Positions 1 through 11,400 of a DNA stretch of 64,000 nucleotides are shown here, one piece after another (position 1 is the first letter of the stretch; every line of letters starts with the position of its first letter). The DNA lies in assembly GCF_017562075.2 (NCBI RefSeq), contig NC_054085.1:1984001-2048000 (forward strand), written 5' to 3'. The position numbers and the translations under genes were made by a program. Under the pieces are notes generated by a model that did no database searches, had not been told where the DNA came from, and worked only from the letters and a program-made list of their open reading frames with translations. The stretch comes from Anopheles merus. Taxonomy: Eukaryota > Arthropoda > Insecta > Diptera > Culicidae.

Positions 1-2128
1 GTTCTGTTAGCCGCTAAAACAGTCGATAACTGATCGATCCTATTTATATTAACATGATTTATCCTCACACACCTTTACAAGACGATGGTAATGTAATGTT
101 TGTTTTATATTAAACCTCAACTGGTCCGAATGGTCGAATAACGTCAACCGTGGCACATGCATTGCATACGTATAGGTAAATTTTTATATTAATTCTTTTA
201 AGCATGCAATCAAGTCTACGTTCTGATAAATTTATTTTAAATTTAGGAAAATAATCTAGAAATTCAACATGTTTATATGAATGATGAACTCAGTTGTGCA
301 TGTCATAAGAATAATAACACTTAAATCCAATAAATCTAAAATAATTAAAAACCTGAAAAACAAAGAAAAGAAATTTATTAAGAGTACCACCAAACTTCAT
401 CCGAAATTAAATTTTATTTTTATAGAGTTAAGTCTATAATACATCATATATGAGCATATTTTTGAATACCACTACCATGCAATCTATAAGAAATTCAATC
501 AATTCCAACTATTACTTACTCTCTTTGTTTAGGTCATAAAAATAACGATTAAAAAGTGTTCCTTACTTTGTGGACAAGCAAAAAAATCAAGATGCTATAA
601 AGTTCAACTATGCTTGAACATATTTTATTAAAGATCAACTAAAAGGAATACCACGACACACAGGAATTCAAGTGTTTTTATACTCATTTGCAGTATAAAG
701 AGCATCGTATTTGTTCCACCGATTCCTACAGGAACATAGGGAGACTGCCAAAGGTAATCAAAAAAGAATACCGTTTATCCGGATGGGTGGCATAGGTCAC
801 ATGAAATTAGGCTCCGCTTTTGGAACAGTAATCTACACAGTGTGTTTTTGGCTGTAATTCCACGTAACCAAGGTGATTCTCACGCACTTTGAGGCATTTG
901 ATGACCCACGACTGAATATCAGATAGAAAGAAAGATGATGCCAGTGACAACATTTTCTTCATCCGTGTGCAATAAAGAAGTAGGTATTTATCTCGGTTCA
1001 AAGTACGCTACACTTCGGACTCATTAGCGATTTAATTTCCCCCACTTTCATTACCGAAGGAAGTCATGAAACACTTTCGAATGATCCAAGCATCCCAAGG
1101 TTCGATTCAGTTTACATTTACGAGCGGATATTGTGAAGATCACGTAGATGACAAAGGTTAAAATGAGACGTTTTCTAATACGTTTTTTTCCATCTCTATA
1201 AGTATATGGAAATTTAAGAAAGTATTTTGGATAAATGAAACTTCATTTAAAACGATACTATATTTCGAAACACTCCTACACCTACCAAAGTTATTTACAA
1301 AAATATCAAACTTTGGAGTAAACATAATAAGCAAACTTTGGTTTAAAATATAAAATTCCTTTTCTACATTAATTATCATCTAAATTACACAATTCGCCAA
1401 CAAAATTTTAGACTTGCAGACATTCAAGATATTGATGAAACATCAACAACGAACCAATTTCGATTTATTTTTATCGACTTCAGTACGAGGACAACTTTAA
1501 TGCTATCTTTCAACTTAAATGTGCCTCAGAAGAAGTAAATTATTCATTCCTTTAAGACCAAATTATCCGGCATGAAACAATAGATAGATAATAGATAGTC
1601 AACTTGTTTATTACACCTTAGAAAAGGGTCAATATAAGCCAAAAACTATGTAGATGTCCAACAAAAGATAACTCCAAGTTGAACTACAACAGTACTTGCT
1701 ACTTACAATTCTGGAATAATTGTTGACCGGGTCTTGTCAACTGACGTGCTCTATCTTGAGCAGGCCAACAAGAGAAAGAGAGAGTTACAATTGAGTTCTA
1801 TCAGTTGTGAATAACTTTATTGATGGTGATATATACAGAAATAGGAACCACATAGCATCTCTTATCTTTCAAAATATTTAAAAAAAAATGTACCAGTAAT
1901 TTTGTACATGATCAACTGGAAAAACTTAATAATAACTCGAATGCGCAATAAAAGTTAGTTAAGTTAAACTTTACTCATGAATGGGAAAAAAGTTCAAGTC
2001 TCATCATAGTTCCTCTAACGCTATGGAAATTCGAGCAAATTTGGTATGTGGAATGAAACAAGTCCTTTACAACCGGGAGTGACTAACTTGCTATAGACAA
2101 ACAAATTAGTCACTGATTTGTAATGCAT
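1..2128. other. AT-rich intergenic or intronic DNA, no gene seen
   Basis: I find no open frame with convincing codon use or splice signals. The few ORFs here are short and biased toward Ile, Asn and Lys. The sequence is AT-rich with scattered A/T runs. A decayed copy of an old repeat cannot be excluded by eye. Confidence 0.6.
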
Positions 2129-2329
2129 TCTTCTTTAGCACAATAACCGTTGTCGGTCAAGACATGCCTGTAACTAACTAGTGAAGTGAGCTTGGGTTTC
2201 AGTGACATATTGTTACCATAGCAGGATAGTCAGTCCGACGTATGGTGGCACGGCCTTTTCGGGTCTTGAACCCATGACGGGCATGTTGTTAAGTCGTTCG
2301 AGTTGAAGACTGTAGCACTAGACCGACCC
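2129..2329 (-). repeat. tRNA-derived SINE copy (SINE200-like)
   Basis: Read on the minus strand, this starts with a tRNA-like head (diverged A-box, then a B-box of the form GGTTCAAGACC) and ends in a short A/GAA-rich tail. It aligns along its length with the copies at 34225, 45866 and 49254; shared blocks include TAGGACTGACTATCCTGCTATGG-type sequence and the CGACAACGGTT block near the tail. Internal RNA polymerase III promoters and a short repeated tail are typical of SINEs. The copy is several percent diverged, so it is old. The name SINE200 is from memory of Anopheles repeats. Confidence 0.8.
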
Positions 2330-2341
2330 AAATGGTACTAA

Positions 2342-3460
2342 GGCGTCATCCATCAATTATGTAACGCTGATAGGGGGAGGGGGTGTCGTGAAACGTTACG
2401 ATTTGTTACATGGGGGAGAGGGGGAGCTCAACTTTTGTTACGTAACGGAAAATAACATGATTGATTTTTTTTTCAAATAACAAAGGAGTATAAAGCTAGG
2501 ATTCTTCTTGATGACTTCACAATCTTCGCGGTTATGCCGCTCTAAAAAAGATCTCGCTACTTGTTATGTACTAAGCAGCCGTATAGTCCGTCATTTGGTC
2601 CGAATTACAAGTGTGTTGAATTTGGTTACGACGGACGGATGAACGGAATACTTAGCACAGGATTGTCGCAGTAACGTTACATTCCATTACTGCGACAATC
2701 ACAGTGTGTATGCCACTCGATTGTACAGGAGGGCATTTGTTGATAGTAGCATGCAATTCGCAAGTGACGACACGTGATTTGAACCAAATTGCACAATAAT
2801 CAATTGTAACGCTTTAAACAGGTGGAATATTAATCCAGCTGAGTTTCAAACAAATTGGAGATAGAATTGATGCAGTCGGTTTTTTTTTCGTCAGAGTTGA
2901 TCATTGGTCGTAATTTTAAAAATATATCGAAAATGCAGCCGAAACAGTTGCAAACATTACCGCTTTTGTTCGTATTTTGTAGGACATATGTAACAGATTA
3001 AACATCACTTGTTATGTTAAATAGAATAATCAATTTAACGATGATACAACATCTAAAGAAAAAAACATTTATGTAAAAATAGATATATTTATGAAAGACC
3101 AGGAAGATGACATGATGAAAAACGCTTCTGATAATGGTGATGCAAGTATGTTGCAAAACGTGCTGAGCATTCGATTATCAGAATCTTTTTGAATTTGATT
3201 GCTGCATGGGTATTTCTTTATATAAAACATAATTTAATTTTATAAAAATGTGTAAAATGTGAATATACCAGAAAAAATGAAACAAAGAAAAAATCACAAA
3301 AAATCTGATTTTGTTCATTAAAGTAAGCTATTTAAAGAGGGGGGGTGGGTGCGGTCCATCTGTTACGTAATTTGGAGAAGGGGGTTTTTTCCAACGTTAC
3401 ACTACGGGGAGGTGGTCGAAAATTTGCAAGTTTTGCGTTACGTAGTTGATGGATGACGCC
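2342..3460. mobile_element. 1.1 kb TIR DNA transposon, probably non-autonomous
   Basis: The ends are inverted repeats of about 26 bp with two mismatches, starting GGCGTCATCCATCAA and continuing to GTAACGC. The element is flanked by TAA on both sides (2339-2341 and 3461-3463). A 3 bp TWA duplication fits the PIF/Harbinger superfamily, but the termini alone do not prove it. Long G-runs lie just inside both ends, all on the plus strand. No transposase is recognisable; the only notable frame is a 33-codon ORF at 3091-3192. It lies directly beside the SINE at 2129-2329. Confidence 0.8.
2661..2700. repeat. 14 bp perfect inverted repeat (hairpin)
   Basis: The arms 2661-2674 (GATTGTCGCAGTAA) and 2687-2700 are perfectly complementary and separated by a 12 nt loop. 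The hairpin lies in the body of the TIR element at 2342-3460. It may be a structural feature of that element or the scar of a nested insertion. Confidence 0.75.
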
Positions 3461-3463
3461 TAA

Positions 3464-6400
3464 TTTAATGAAAGAAGATAAATGTAAGCAGCTATATACA
3501 AATGAATTAGTTCTCTGATTTATTTTGTTAAATACTTTGACATTTCGGCCGACGGTTTTATGTTAATATGTATGTTTATAGCTCATAGTAATTTGACTGA
3601 ATATCTACGTACTCACCCTTCTGCTTCTTTATTGACACAGCAACCATGGTACGTTATGCCCTGTTTGTTGTTTTGAAGCGAACGGCTACTTTTCGATCTG
3701 TTTTTAACACAGTACAAGAAATGATCTCAATCGTAATAGGAACATGCACTGTGAGATCACGTGTACCACGTCTACCATTCTATATGGCTGATCATAATAT
3801 TCCTAAACATGAATAAATAGTGATCGTCTTCCACATCTACTGCAGTCTCTTTTGAATAAGCGTCTAATTTGTGATAATTTTACATCCCATTGTAAATAAT
3901 GTGTCCGCCCATGTGCAGATGAATTCAAACACTAATTGATTACGTACAAAACATCATCCTGACAACATCTATCAGGTGAAAATCGAGCTTTCCAACACGA
4001 GCAGTTTTGGGAGGTGTGTTGTCAAGAAATAATAAACTCAAAGAGAGTGTGTTCAAGAGGAGAAATAATGCATAAGAGTGTTAATGTGTGTATGTGTGCG
4101 CTTTTTTGTGAAAGACCGATTCACAACAAAAACGCCAAGAACTGCTTGATGAGCGTTTATAATCCGTGAACGCCTTCCCCGGCGATTGCGGCGCGGAATG
4201 CGGAATTGAACAAACTCGAACGAATAAGACCATCGCGCGACCAAAGGTCATATGATAGATGCGCACGGAGCCGTTGAAGTCGAAGTCACTTTCCTCCGTG
4301 TGACCACCCGTTATACGAAGACCATGTCGCTTCACCTTCCGAACTTGGAATTATACCCATCAACTTCCTAAAGGGATGAAAAACCAAAAGAAAGAAACTG
4401 CGGAAAGGTAAATTCTTGTATCGGCACGTTGCCCTGCAGATTCATCATGTGAGGCAAGGTGACTTCGGTTGATGGTTTGCGTATGCTCTAGCGCCCCAAC
4501 TGATGTCTGGTTGGAGTCCGGACGTATTCGAGACCCCCAACCAACCTAAAACGCCGAACAAAATTATCAATTTGCTAGGGAACTTACTCCCCTTCACTTC
4601 CCGTTCAGTTCAATCGCTTCTGAATCTTTGCTGCGTCTACTGCTCGCATCTAACGTGGCCAATGTGTTTCACCATCCACAGCTCCTTGTGCGACCAAACC
4701 TTCTCTAGAGCAAAATTGCTATAAATTTATTACAAATGAAATGAAGCATAAATTTTCCCGTGAAATATTGATCAGCACGTATCCATCGTTGCGGACAACC
4801 TGAAGTATTACACTGCCCGGCAGAACGCGGCAGAAAAATCGAAGCGTGAATAATATCACAACCAGCACCAAGGACAAGGAGCGTTGAAACGAAGTAAAAA
4901 CAAGTGGAGCGGTGGATGGATGCATATTGTGGGAGTTTTGCACGTGTGCTGCGGTATCGTCTGTGGCACATGCACTTTTCTCTCTCATTACATTACGAAT
5001 CTCGCGCGACGAAAGCTCCTAACAAACGCAGCATTGCAGCTCTTTCCATCGTATGGAAGAGGGAGCGTATAGTCTCTATTATTGTGGGGATGGGTTAATT
5101 TCTACGTTTTCCGTGTGTTCCGAGCAATCTAAGCCTTTCCGAAGTCATGTCATGATCGATGGTTAGAGGGCCCCAAAATAGAATTCGATCTTCGCGTGAG
5201 AATTGAGATCACTGCACAATACTGTAGCCAACCATAAAAAAACCAAATCATAACCGGCGTGAAGAGGCAAAGTTTAAACATAATTCACCCTCATTTCATA
5301 ATAAATTGCACTCAATCGATCACGAAACAACTGACCTGTTCTCGGGGATATCGCACAATCGTGGGTTGCTTACGTGCGAGATCATGCATACTAATGGTTA
5401 GACTGGAGTGTACGGTTAGTATAGAGAGTTCCGCAATTTCTAAATTGGAGCATTGTTTATGTGTCGATATTAAAGAGATAGTCGCTATGATGGCGTTGAC
5501 GTTACGAAAACAATAATTCCCAAATTGGTTGTAGAATTTCATTCTTCAGTTGTTATGGTACCTTGAGAATAATAACAATACCTTTGAAAGCTTCTTTTCC
5601 TTTACTTAATACAACATCAATTTATTGTTGAACAACAAAAAATAAATAACCGATAGATAGATAGCCTTTAACGTACAATATACTAGCGTTTCACATTGGC
5701 CTTATTTACTATCAGGTTCTTAAAGCAGAGAAACCCTAACACTTCCATTATATGTCATTGTCCTTAGCTATTTGTTTTCGCACAGGAGCTATACAAAACT
5801 CCGTTTACTCTTTTGCCGAATAAAACACACCAGTCCAGTTAGATAATTTCCTGTGTAACGTAACTTCAATCGTTTTTCCCATCGTTGCGATCTGAGCAAC
5901 CGTTTCGACACAATAAATTATTGGATTCAACTTAACCGACGAAAAAAGAGGCTTAGTTATTAATTGATCCATTATGATTCGAATGCTCGGTGGTTTCGAT
6001 GATTTCCTTCCAAACAGTAGCCAATAACACCATCATCCAGTTCAAGCGGCCCCCATCCGAACGTTCAGCCGCCTTGGCTCCCTTAACTACAACATCCAAA
6101 GCAAACATAAGAGAAGCAGCGGTTGTGGCATTGGGCTCGCATCAAACTTCTATGAATGAATCTAAAATTATGGGTTTCGTTGAATTTTTGTTCGATGGTA
6201 CTATCAGGTGCCGGTAACATACACGTAGAATCTCACAGAACCTCTCGAAGCCACGAAGATGCCCACCTACCAGCTAGACTAGCCACGGAGTACGGGGGTG
6301 CACTTCTGCGATCTTGATTTTTTCTCTGCTTCTTGAAACAATTTGGCTTTATTGATTTTTAATTCGTTGGGAACCAAGCCAGCGAATTGTAAGAATTCAC

Positions 6401-8300
6401 GGTTCAATTAGATAATCTATTGTTAAATATAGAGAATTAGTGCTCGCGTTTTCTCCCCCATTTTTTGTGTTGGGAATTCCGGGCCAAAGATATAGGATAA
6501 GAGTTTTGGGAGATGTGGTCAAGAAATATTCCCAGTTCGGTCGGCTTGGCAGCTGATAGCGCAAAACTATGCAGTCGAGGCTTAACGTACATTAACGGGT
6601 TTATCGAAAGGTCATCTTATTTCATATTGCACAGCATTCAATGATGTTTTGAACATATTTTTTGTAAATTTGCCCCAATCCCAAATAATTGTACAGCGTT
6701 ATTACAGAACAGACAACTGATCGATTGTCAAAACATTTTATATTTAGAAATCAAGTTCAGATGGAAAGGTATAATATATGTATTTTTAGTATTTCAAAAT
6801 TGATGAAATACTAAAATATAAAATAACAGTAAAGTTATATAATTAACATATTCTAATGTTGCTTAATGGGGTTTATATTTTAGCCTTCTTTCAAATATTT
6901 GTTACAAACCCAGATTTAACACAGCACTAATTGCAGTTGAGCGTCTTTTGTTCGCATGAATCCGTCTAGTTAGATACGTTTCATTGATTTCAGTGCTTCA
7001 TTAAACGATTTCGCATCGAGGGCAGTATTGAAACATGTTTTTTTACAGATTTTACTGCCAAGTTTGACTCAGCCTAATGAATTCTTTGTACCAGGTAATT
7101 AGCCGCCATACAATATTGAGTTTTTTTACTGCTGTATATAAATTTTAGTTTATAATAGGAAAATAAATGAAGACTTCAATCTTCAATAAAAGTAAACCTC
7201 CAAATAAATCTGATGTTAAATATAAATGAATAAATATTTATTATTCAAAAAGAACGGCTTCGGCCGTTTTGCGATAAATGAATAAATATTTGAAATGAAA
7301 CTCCAGTGAACAGGAATTTTCATTAATCCTCAGAACTTCTGTTAATTTATTTTTTCTGCATTGTTAATATAATATTCCTACGAGACCAAATTTAATGTGC
7401 GATCAGGTTAAAAAAAAAACACTTTCATGTCGAACCTCTTCTTTGAACTTGCTACCAGTCTTGAATCGCTGTTCACACATCGTTCAACAAAAGACGAAGC
7501 TGATGCTTACAGTAGTTCGCACAGATTCACCATGGGTACGAAGCATCGTTTCGATACAATTAAAACTATCCAGCTTTAGTAGAGACGCACGTCCGGGCTA
7601 ATCGATTTTCGCTGGTGAACAGATTGTGCCAGACCACCGCCGTACAAAATTGTGTTCACTGCCAATCAAATGATGTTTGAAACGCTGGCCTGGATGGTCT
7701 GGATCTCTAAGTGCTCGGATGCAGAATGAATAGAGCGCAAAGCGGCAAAGCAGTGTTTACGCTTTTCCTGTAATTTAGATAAAGCTTCACAGTTCACACG
7801 GCTCGTGCTCGCCCGTAGTGGCGAAGGAACAAGCGCTCCCATCCGGCTACCGAGTCTAGTCGACTTAGCGCGTCCGTCTTCCGATGGTCCAGTTCTCTTT
7901 TCGTCATAGCAGCGTCCTAACATTTAAGGTGAAAGGGAAAACCTGTGAGAACGTGAACAGAATTGGCTCAGCGTGTATGGCGTGCAATGCTCTTGATTTC
8001 GGTAATCATCCACAGTTCAACTATAATTTCGGTTCTTCCTCCATCAAATGTTAAACGTATAATTATCACCACCATCGTGGTCAGATCTGTCAGACTACCA
8101 CCCTTGGAGGGTAGAAAAGCATTGTTCGCCGTTGCTACTGTCACGGGAATCAATACATCAAATTTGATTGAAGCTACTCTTTGAAAACACAAACAGTCGA
8201 TAAGACGATGTTTCGATAAAGATTGCATTTTCCGAAACAGTGTATCATATTTTTTCGCTCTTGTACCATAATCCGTACCAGTGTGATGTACCCTTTCGGT
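3464..8300. other. Non-coding stretch, no supported gene
   Basis: There are only short frames, mostly opened by non-ATG codons. The GC-richer part around 4140-4340 has an open minus-strand frame but no supported splice context. The stretch 7600-7920 is also GC-richer than its surroundings, with no convincing exon. The hairpin at 7253-7268 is listed separately. Confidence 0.55.
7222..7291. repeat. UUCG-type hairpin flanked by 18 bp direct repeats
   Basis: A 6 bp stem (AACGGC/GCCGTT, 7253-7268) closes on a TTCG loop. It sits between two exact 18 bp direct repeats, ATAAATGAATAAATATTT, at 7222-7239 and 7274-7291. TTCG-capped GC stems are very stable in RNA. The arrangement looks like a small repeat unit; I do not know its family. 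Confidence 0.6.
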
Positions 8301-8415
8301 TTCTTCTTCTTTTTGGCGTAACGACCTATGTGGTCATGTCGGCCTATACAGGATTTCGAGGCTTAGTCCCACGCAGCCGGCCGGATAGTCAGTCGTTGCT
8401 TCGGGGGTACTGTAC
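8301..8415 (-). repeat. Partial SINE-like element
   Basis: The copy begins on the plus strand with the reverse complement of a GAAGAA tail, followed by TTTTGGCGTAACGACC. It then has a recognisable CCGGATAGTCAGTC block similar to the GCAGGATAGTCAGTC block of the full SINE copies. The internal sequence differs enough from SINE200-like copies that it is probably another subfamily or a truncated relative. Confidence 0.5.
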
Positions 8416-11400
8416 CGCTCTCTATTTCAGTTTACTATGCCTATGTTTGGCACATAACGAAACATATTCTACACACTTTTGGTTACAAAATGCTGATCCA
8501 CCTTCATCATTGTTATTGTATTATAAGTGGATAATGTGTGACAAATTTTATGAAACATCCAGAAATGGGACTGTTATTATTTTTTCGATAGTTTTGTGAT
8601 TCTTTGAGCATTTCTCAATGATGTATATATTTTATTTAAAAATATACAATCTTTTTGATTTCTGTTGCACACATGTATTTCTTCCACCGCATGTACTGAA
8701 TGATTAAAAAAACTAAAAAGCGTTGGTGGATTTACACCATTTCGTCATAATTTGATTGCTGATGATGGCAAATTAGACTAGACGGTTGTAAACGGGAGAC
8801 ACGTTGTTTGATATACGGTTTCGCGATCTGTGTCTGTCTGAACCTCAGGCCCATCCAGGAACACTGAGAGATGCTTGAAATGTATCAAAGCTTGACACGC
8901 GCCCCTTTGCCCAACCCGATAGACGAACGGTACGAAATGACTGGCAAGCATCCCTTAGGACATCTCTACCCCACAACAAGAACAGAGACGAACGGCGGAT
9001 GGTGATTCATGCGAATAAACCATACAGAGCATTGGAAGGTACTGCCTACACACACGTCCAAAATCGTGCAGATGGATTGGTTCTCATGGCGCGTCTGCCA
9101 TAGGGTGTGCTACAGGGATGCTCTTGTCTGGCCTGCTGCAAGACAATTACCGCGTCTCGTGTTTTGTGCGCGGGCGGACAAAGATGATGACTGTTAATTT
9201 TATGCTCTACACTTGTGCACTCCAATGCAAACACACACCGCGGCCAAATATTAAATTGATCCTCACCGGGGTGCATCGAACGTGGATCTTCCAATCATCA
9301 TAATCGATCTTATTTCGTTGTTGTTTTCTTACTCGTGCTGAAGGAACTTAAAAACCGCCTTAAATATAAAAAAATAGCACTTCTACCAAAGCTACTTTCA
9401 TTATATCCGCCAGAAACCATTATCAAAATCGTATAAAAATATAATCCTACTGGATTGCACTACTAACCATCCTTTTGTCGCACTCAAGCATATATAAAGT
9501 GTTCGACATTTTATTGACCTGGCCACAAATAATTGCTTTTGTCAAGCCAGCTCGCCAACAGATTGATGGATTGAAGAGATGACCAAAAACATTTACCATC
9601 GTAAGATTACCAAAAAGGAAAACAAAAATATTGTAGCTCAAGCGCTCACTGCCCACAAAAGAAGCCACGGTAGAAAGATGACTGGGGTTTTTTCATCGCA
9701 AAATTAAAATGTCCACAACAAGTGGACGTAAATTTGGTTGCTCAACTCATACTACTTTCGGTGACATCGAACTTACACGCTGTCGAGATAACTTGAAACC
9801 GTACTAACTGGTAATGACGAAGACGAAAGTCGGAGAAACAGCCATCTATAATTGGATAGTTTGGGGAGAGTCATCGAGAAAAGTATTACCCAATTGCCTA
9901 AGTGTATAATGTTAAAAGTGAAAGAGGGCAAAGTTGAGTGATATGATTGACATCTTCATAAAGCTCCTGTGAGAAAAAAAAGTAAGATTCTGAAAAATGG
10001 TAAACAATTTATAAATGAACATTATATTAATGAAAAGTATTTTCATAAAAATTATGATCCAGCAGGTACAATTGAATATTTCAACTACCCGATAAGATGT
10101 TTTACTTTTCTACCGCGAATAGACTTTTCCCAAAAACAATAATTATTGGCTACAATGAAGCTACACACCAAGATATCGATCGATTTACGGCGCAAATACA
10201 GTCTTGAGACTAGTAATCAATATGGTTAAATCTTCATTTATGCTTCCAAGAACGTTCAATCCTACCTACAATCCTACCTTACCGTGCCTAAATACGTTCA
10301 TGACAGCGTTAATGCGCAAAAATTAAGCCCAGTAATCGATACCCTCATAATGTAATGGGACACCACATAGAAGAGTAGATCAATAGTTAAAACTTGTCTT
10401 ACCTATATGTCTACATTCGTGAAAGAAAATAGACATTTTACTAACAGGAATCACGAAATGTTGATCATTCGCAGCAGGCAATAAACGGAATTCAAAATGG
10501 ATAACAACCGGAGCAACAGGCTGCGATTTGATGAGAATCACAGATGACATCAACTAAATCGTCTACCTGACACCGTTCCATGGCAACGTGTCATATTAGA
10601 AAATTTCTGGTTCACCTCGTAATCTTCACCACATTCTGATCAACAGTTTGGAACACCATACTATGGCCATCTTTATGAAGCTGAATTCATTAAAAGTTAT
10701 AAATTATCAGAACTGCTCGTCGTGCCATCATAAGCCTGAGCATTAAACACATTTTATACGACAATATGACGCTGGGGCGCTTTCGACGGGGGTGAAAGCT
10801 AACCCTAGCATACTGTGCTAGCATTTACATGAAAAAAGCACCAAGCTCATCTCATCTATTCCATGACAACCGTGCTGTGATCAACATTTCAGCATGATTG
10901 AGTTACACTGACTACATTATAAACTATAATGTATGCTGATTTCCAACGTAACGAAAGTGAATATTATAGCATAATGGGAAATTTATAAGAAAAACTTGTT
11001 ATTGTATCCACCCTCGTTCGAATGGGCTACATTAGAGTCATAATAATACTACTTGCTCCGCGATGCTTCGACTTCTTATTGGACTAACAAATAGTCTCGT
11101 ATGTGAGATAATTTTTCGTTTAAAGACAATTATAATAATGTTAAGAATATAAAACAAGATCAACACCAATGTCAATTTTCTGTTCATGTATTTTAATTAT
11201 TATATGTATATATTTTTATATTATTTTTCAAGATAAGATTCAAAACAAGTCGTAATAATTTTAAGATTTTTACCAGAAACACATTAACTCAGGAATAGAC
11301 AACAATCCAATGAAGTATTATCGCACAATCCCACTAAATCATTTGAGCCAACGTAATATTAAAAAATATATAAAAAATATATCACATAAATCACATCGGT

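Noticed and set aside
4053..4335. Open minus-strand frames in a GC-richer patch; one begins with KRHGLRITGGHTEES, which recalls the start of a PDZ domain
   Set aside because: The frame opens with a non-ATG codon, the rest does not follow a PDZ pattern, and no in-frame splice acceptor is convincing. A good pyrimidine tract and AG lie just upstream but lead to a stop.
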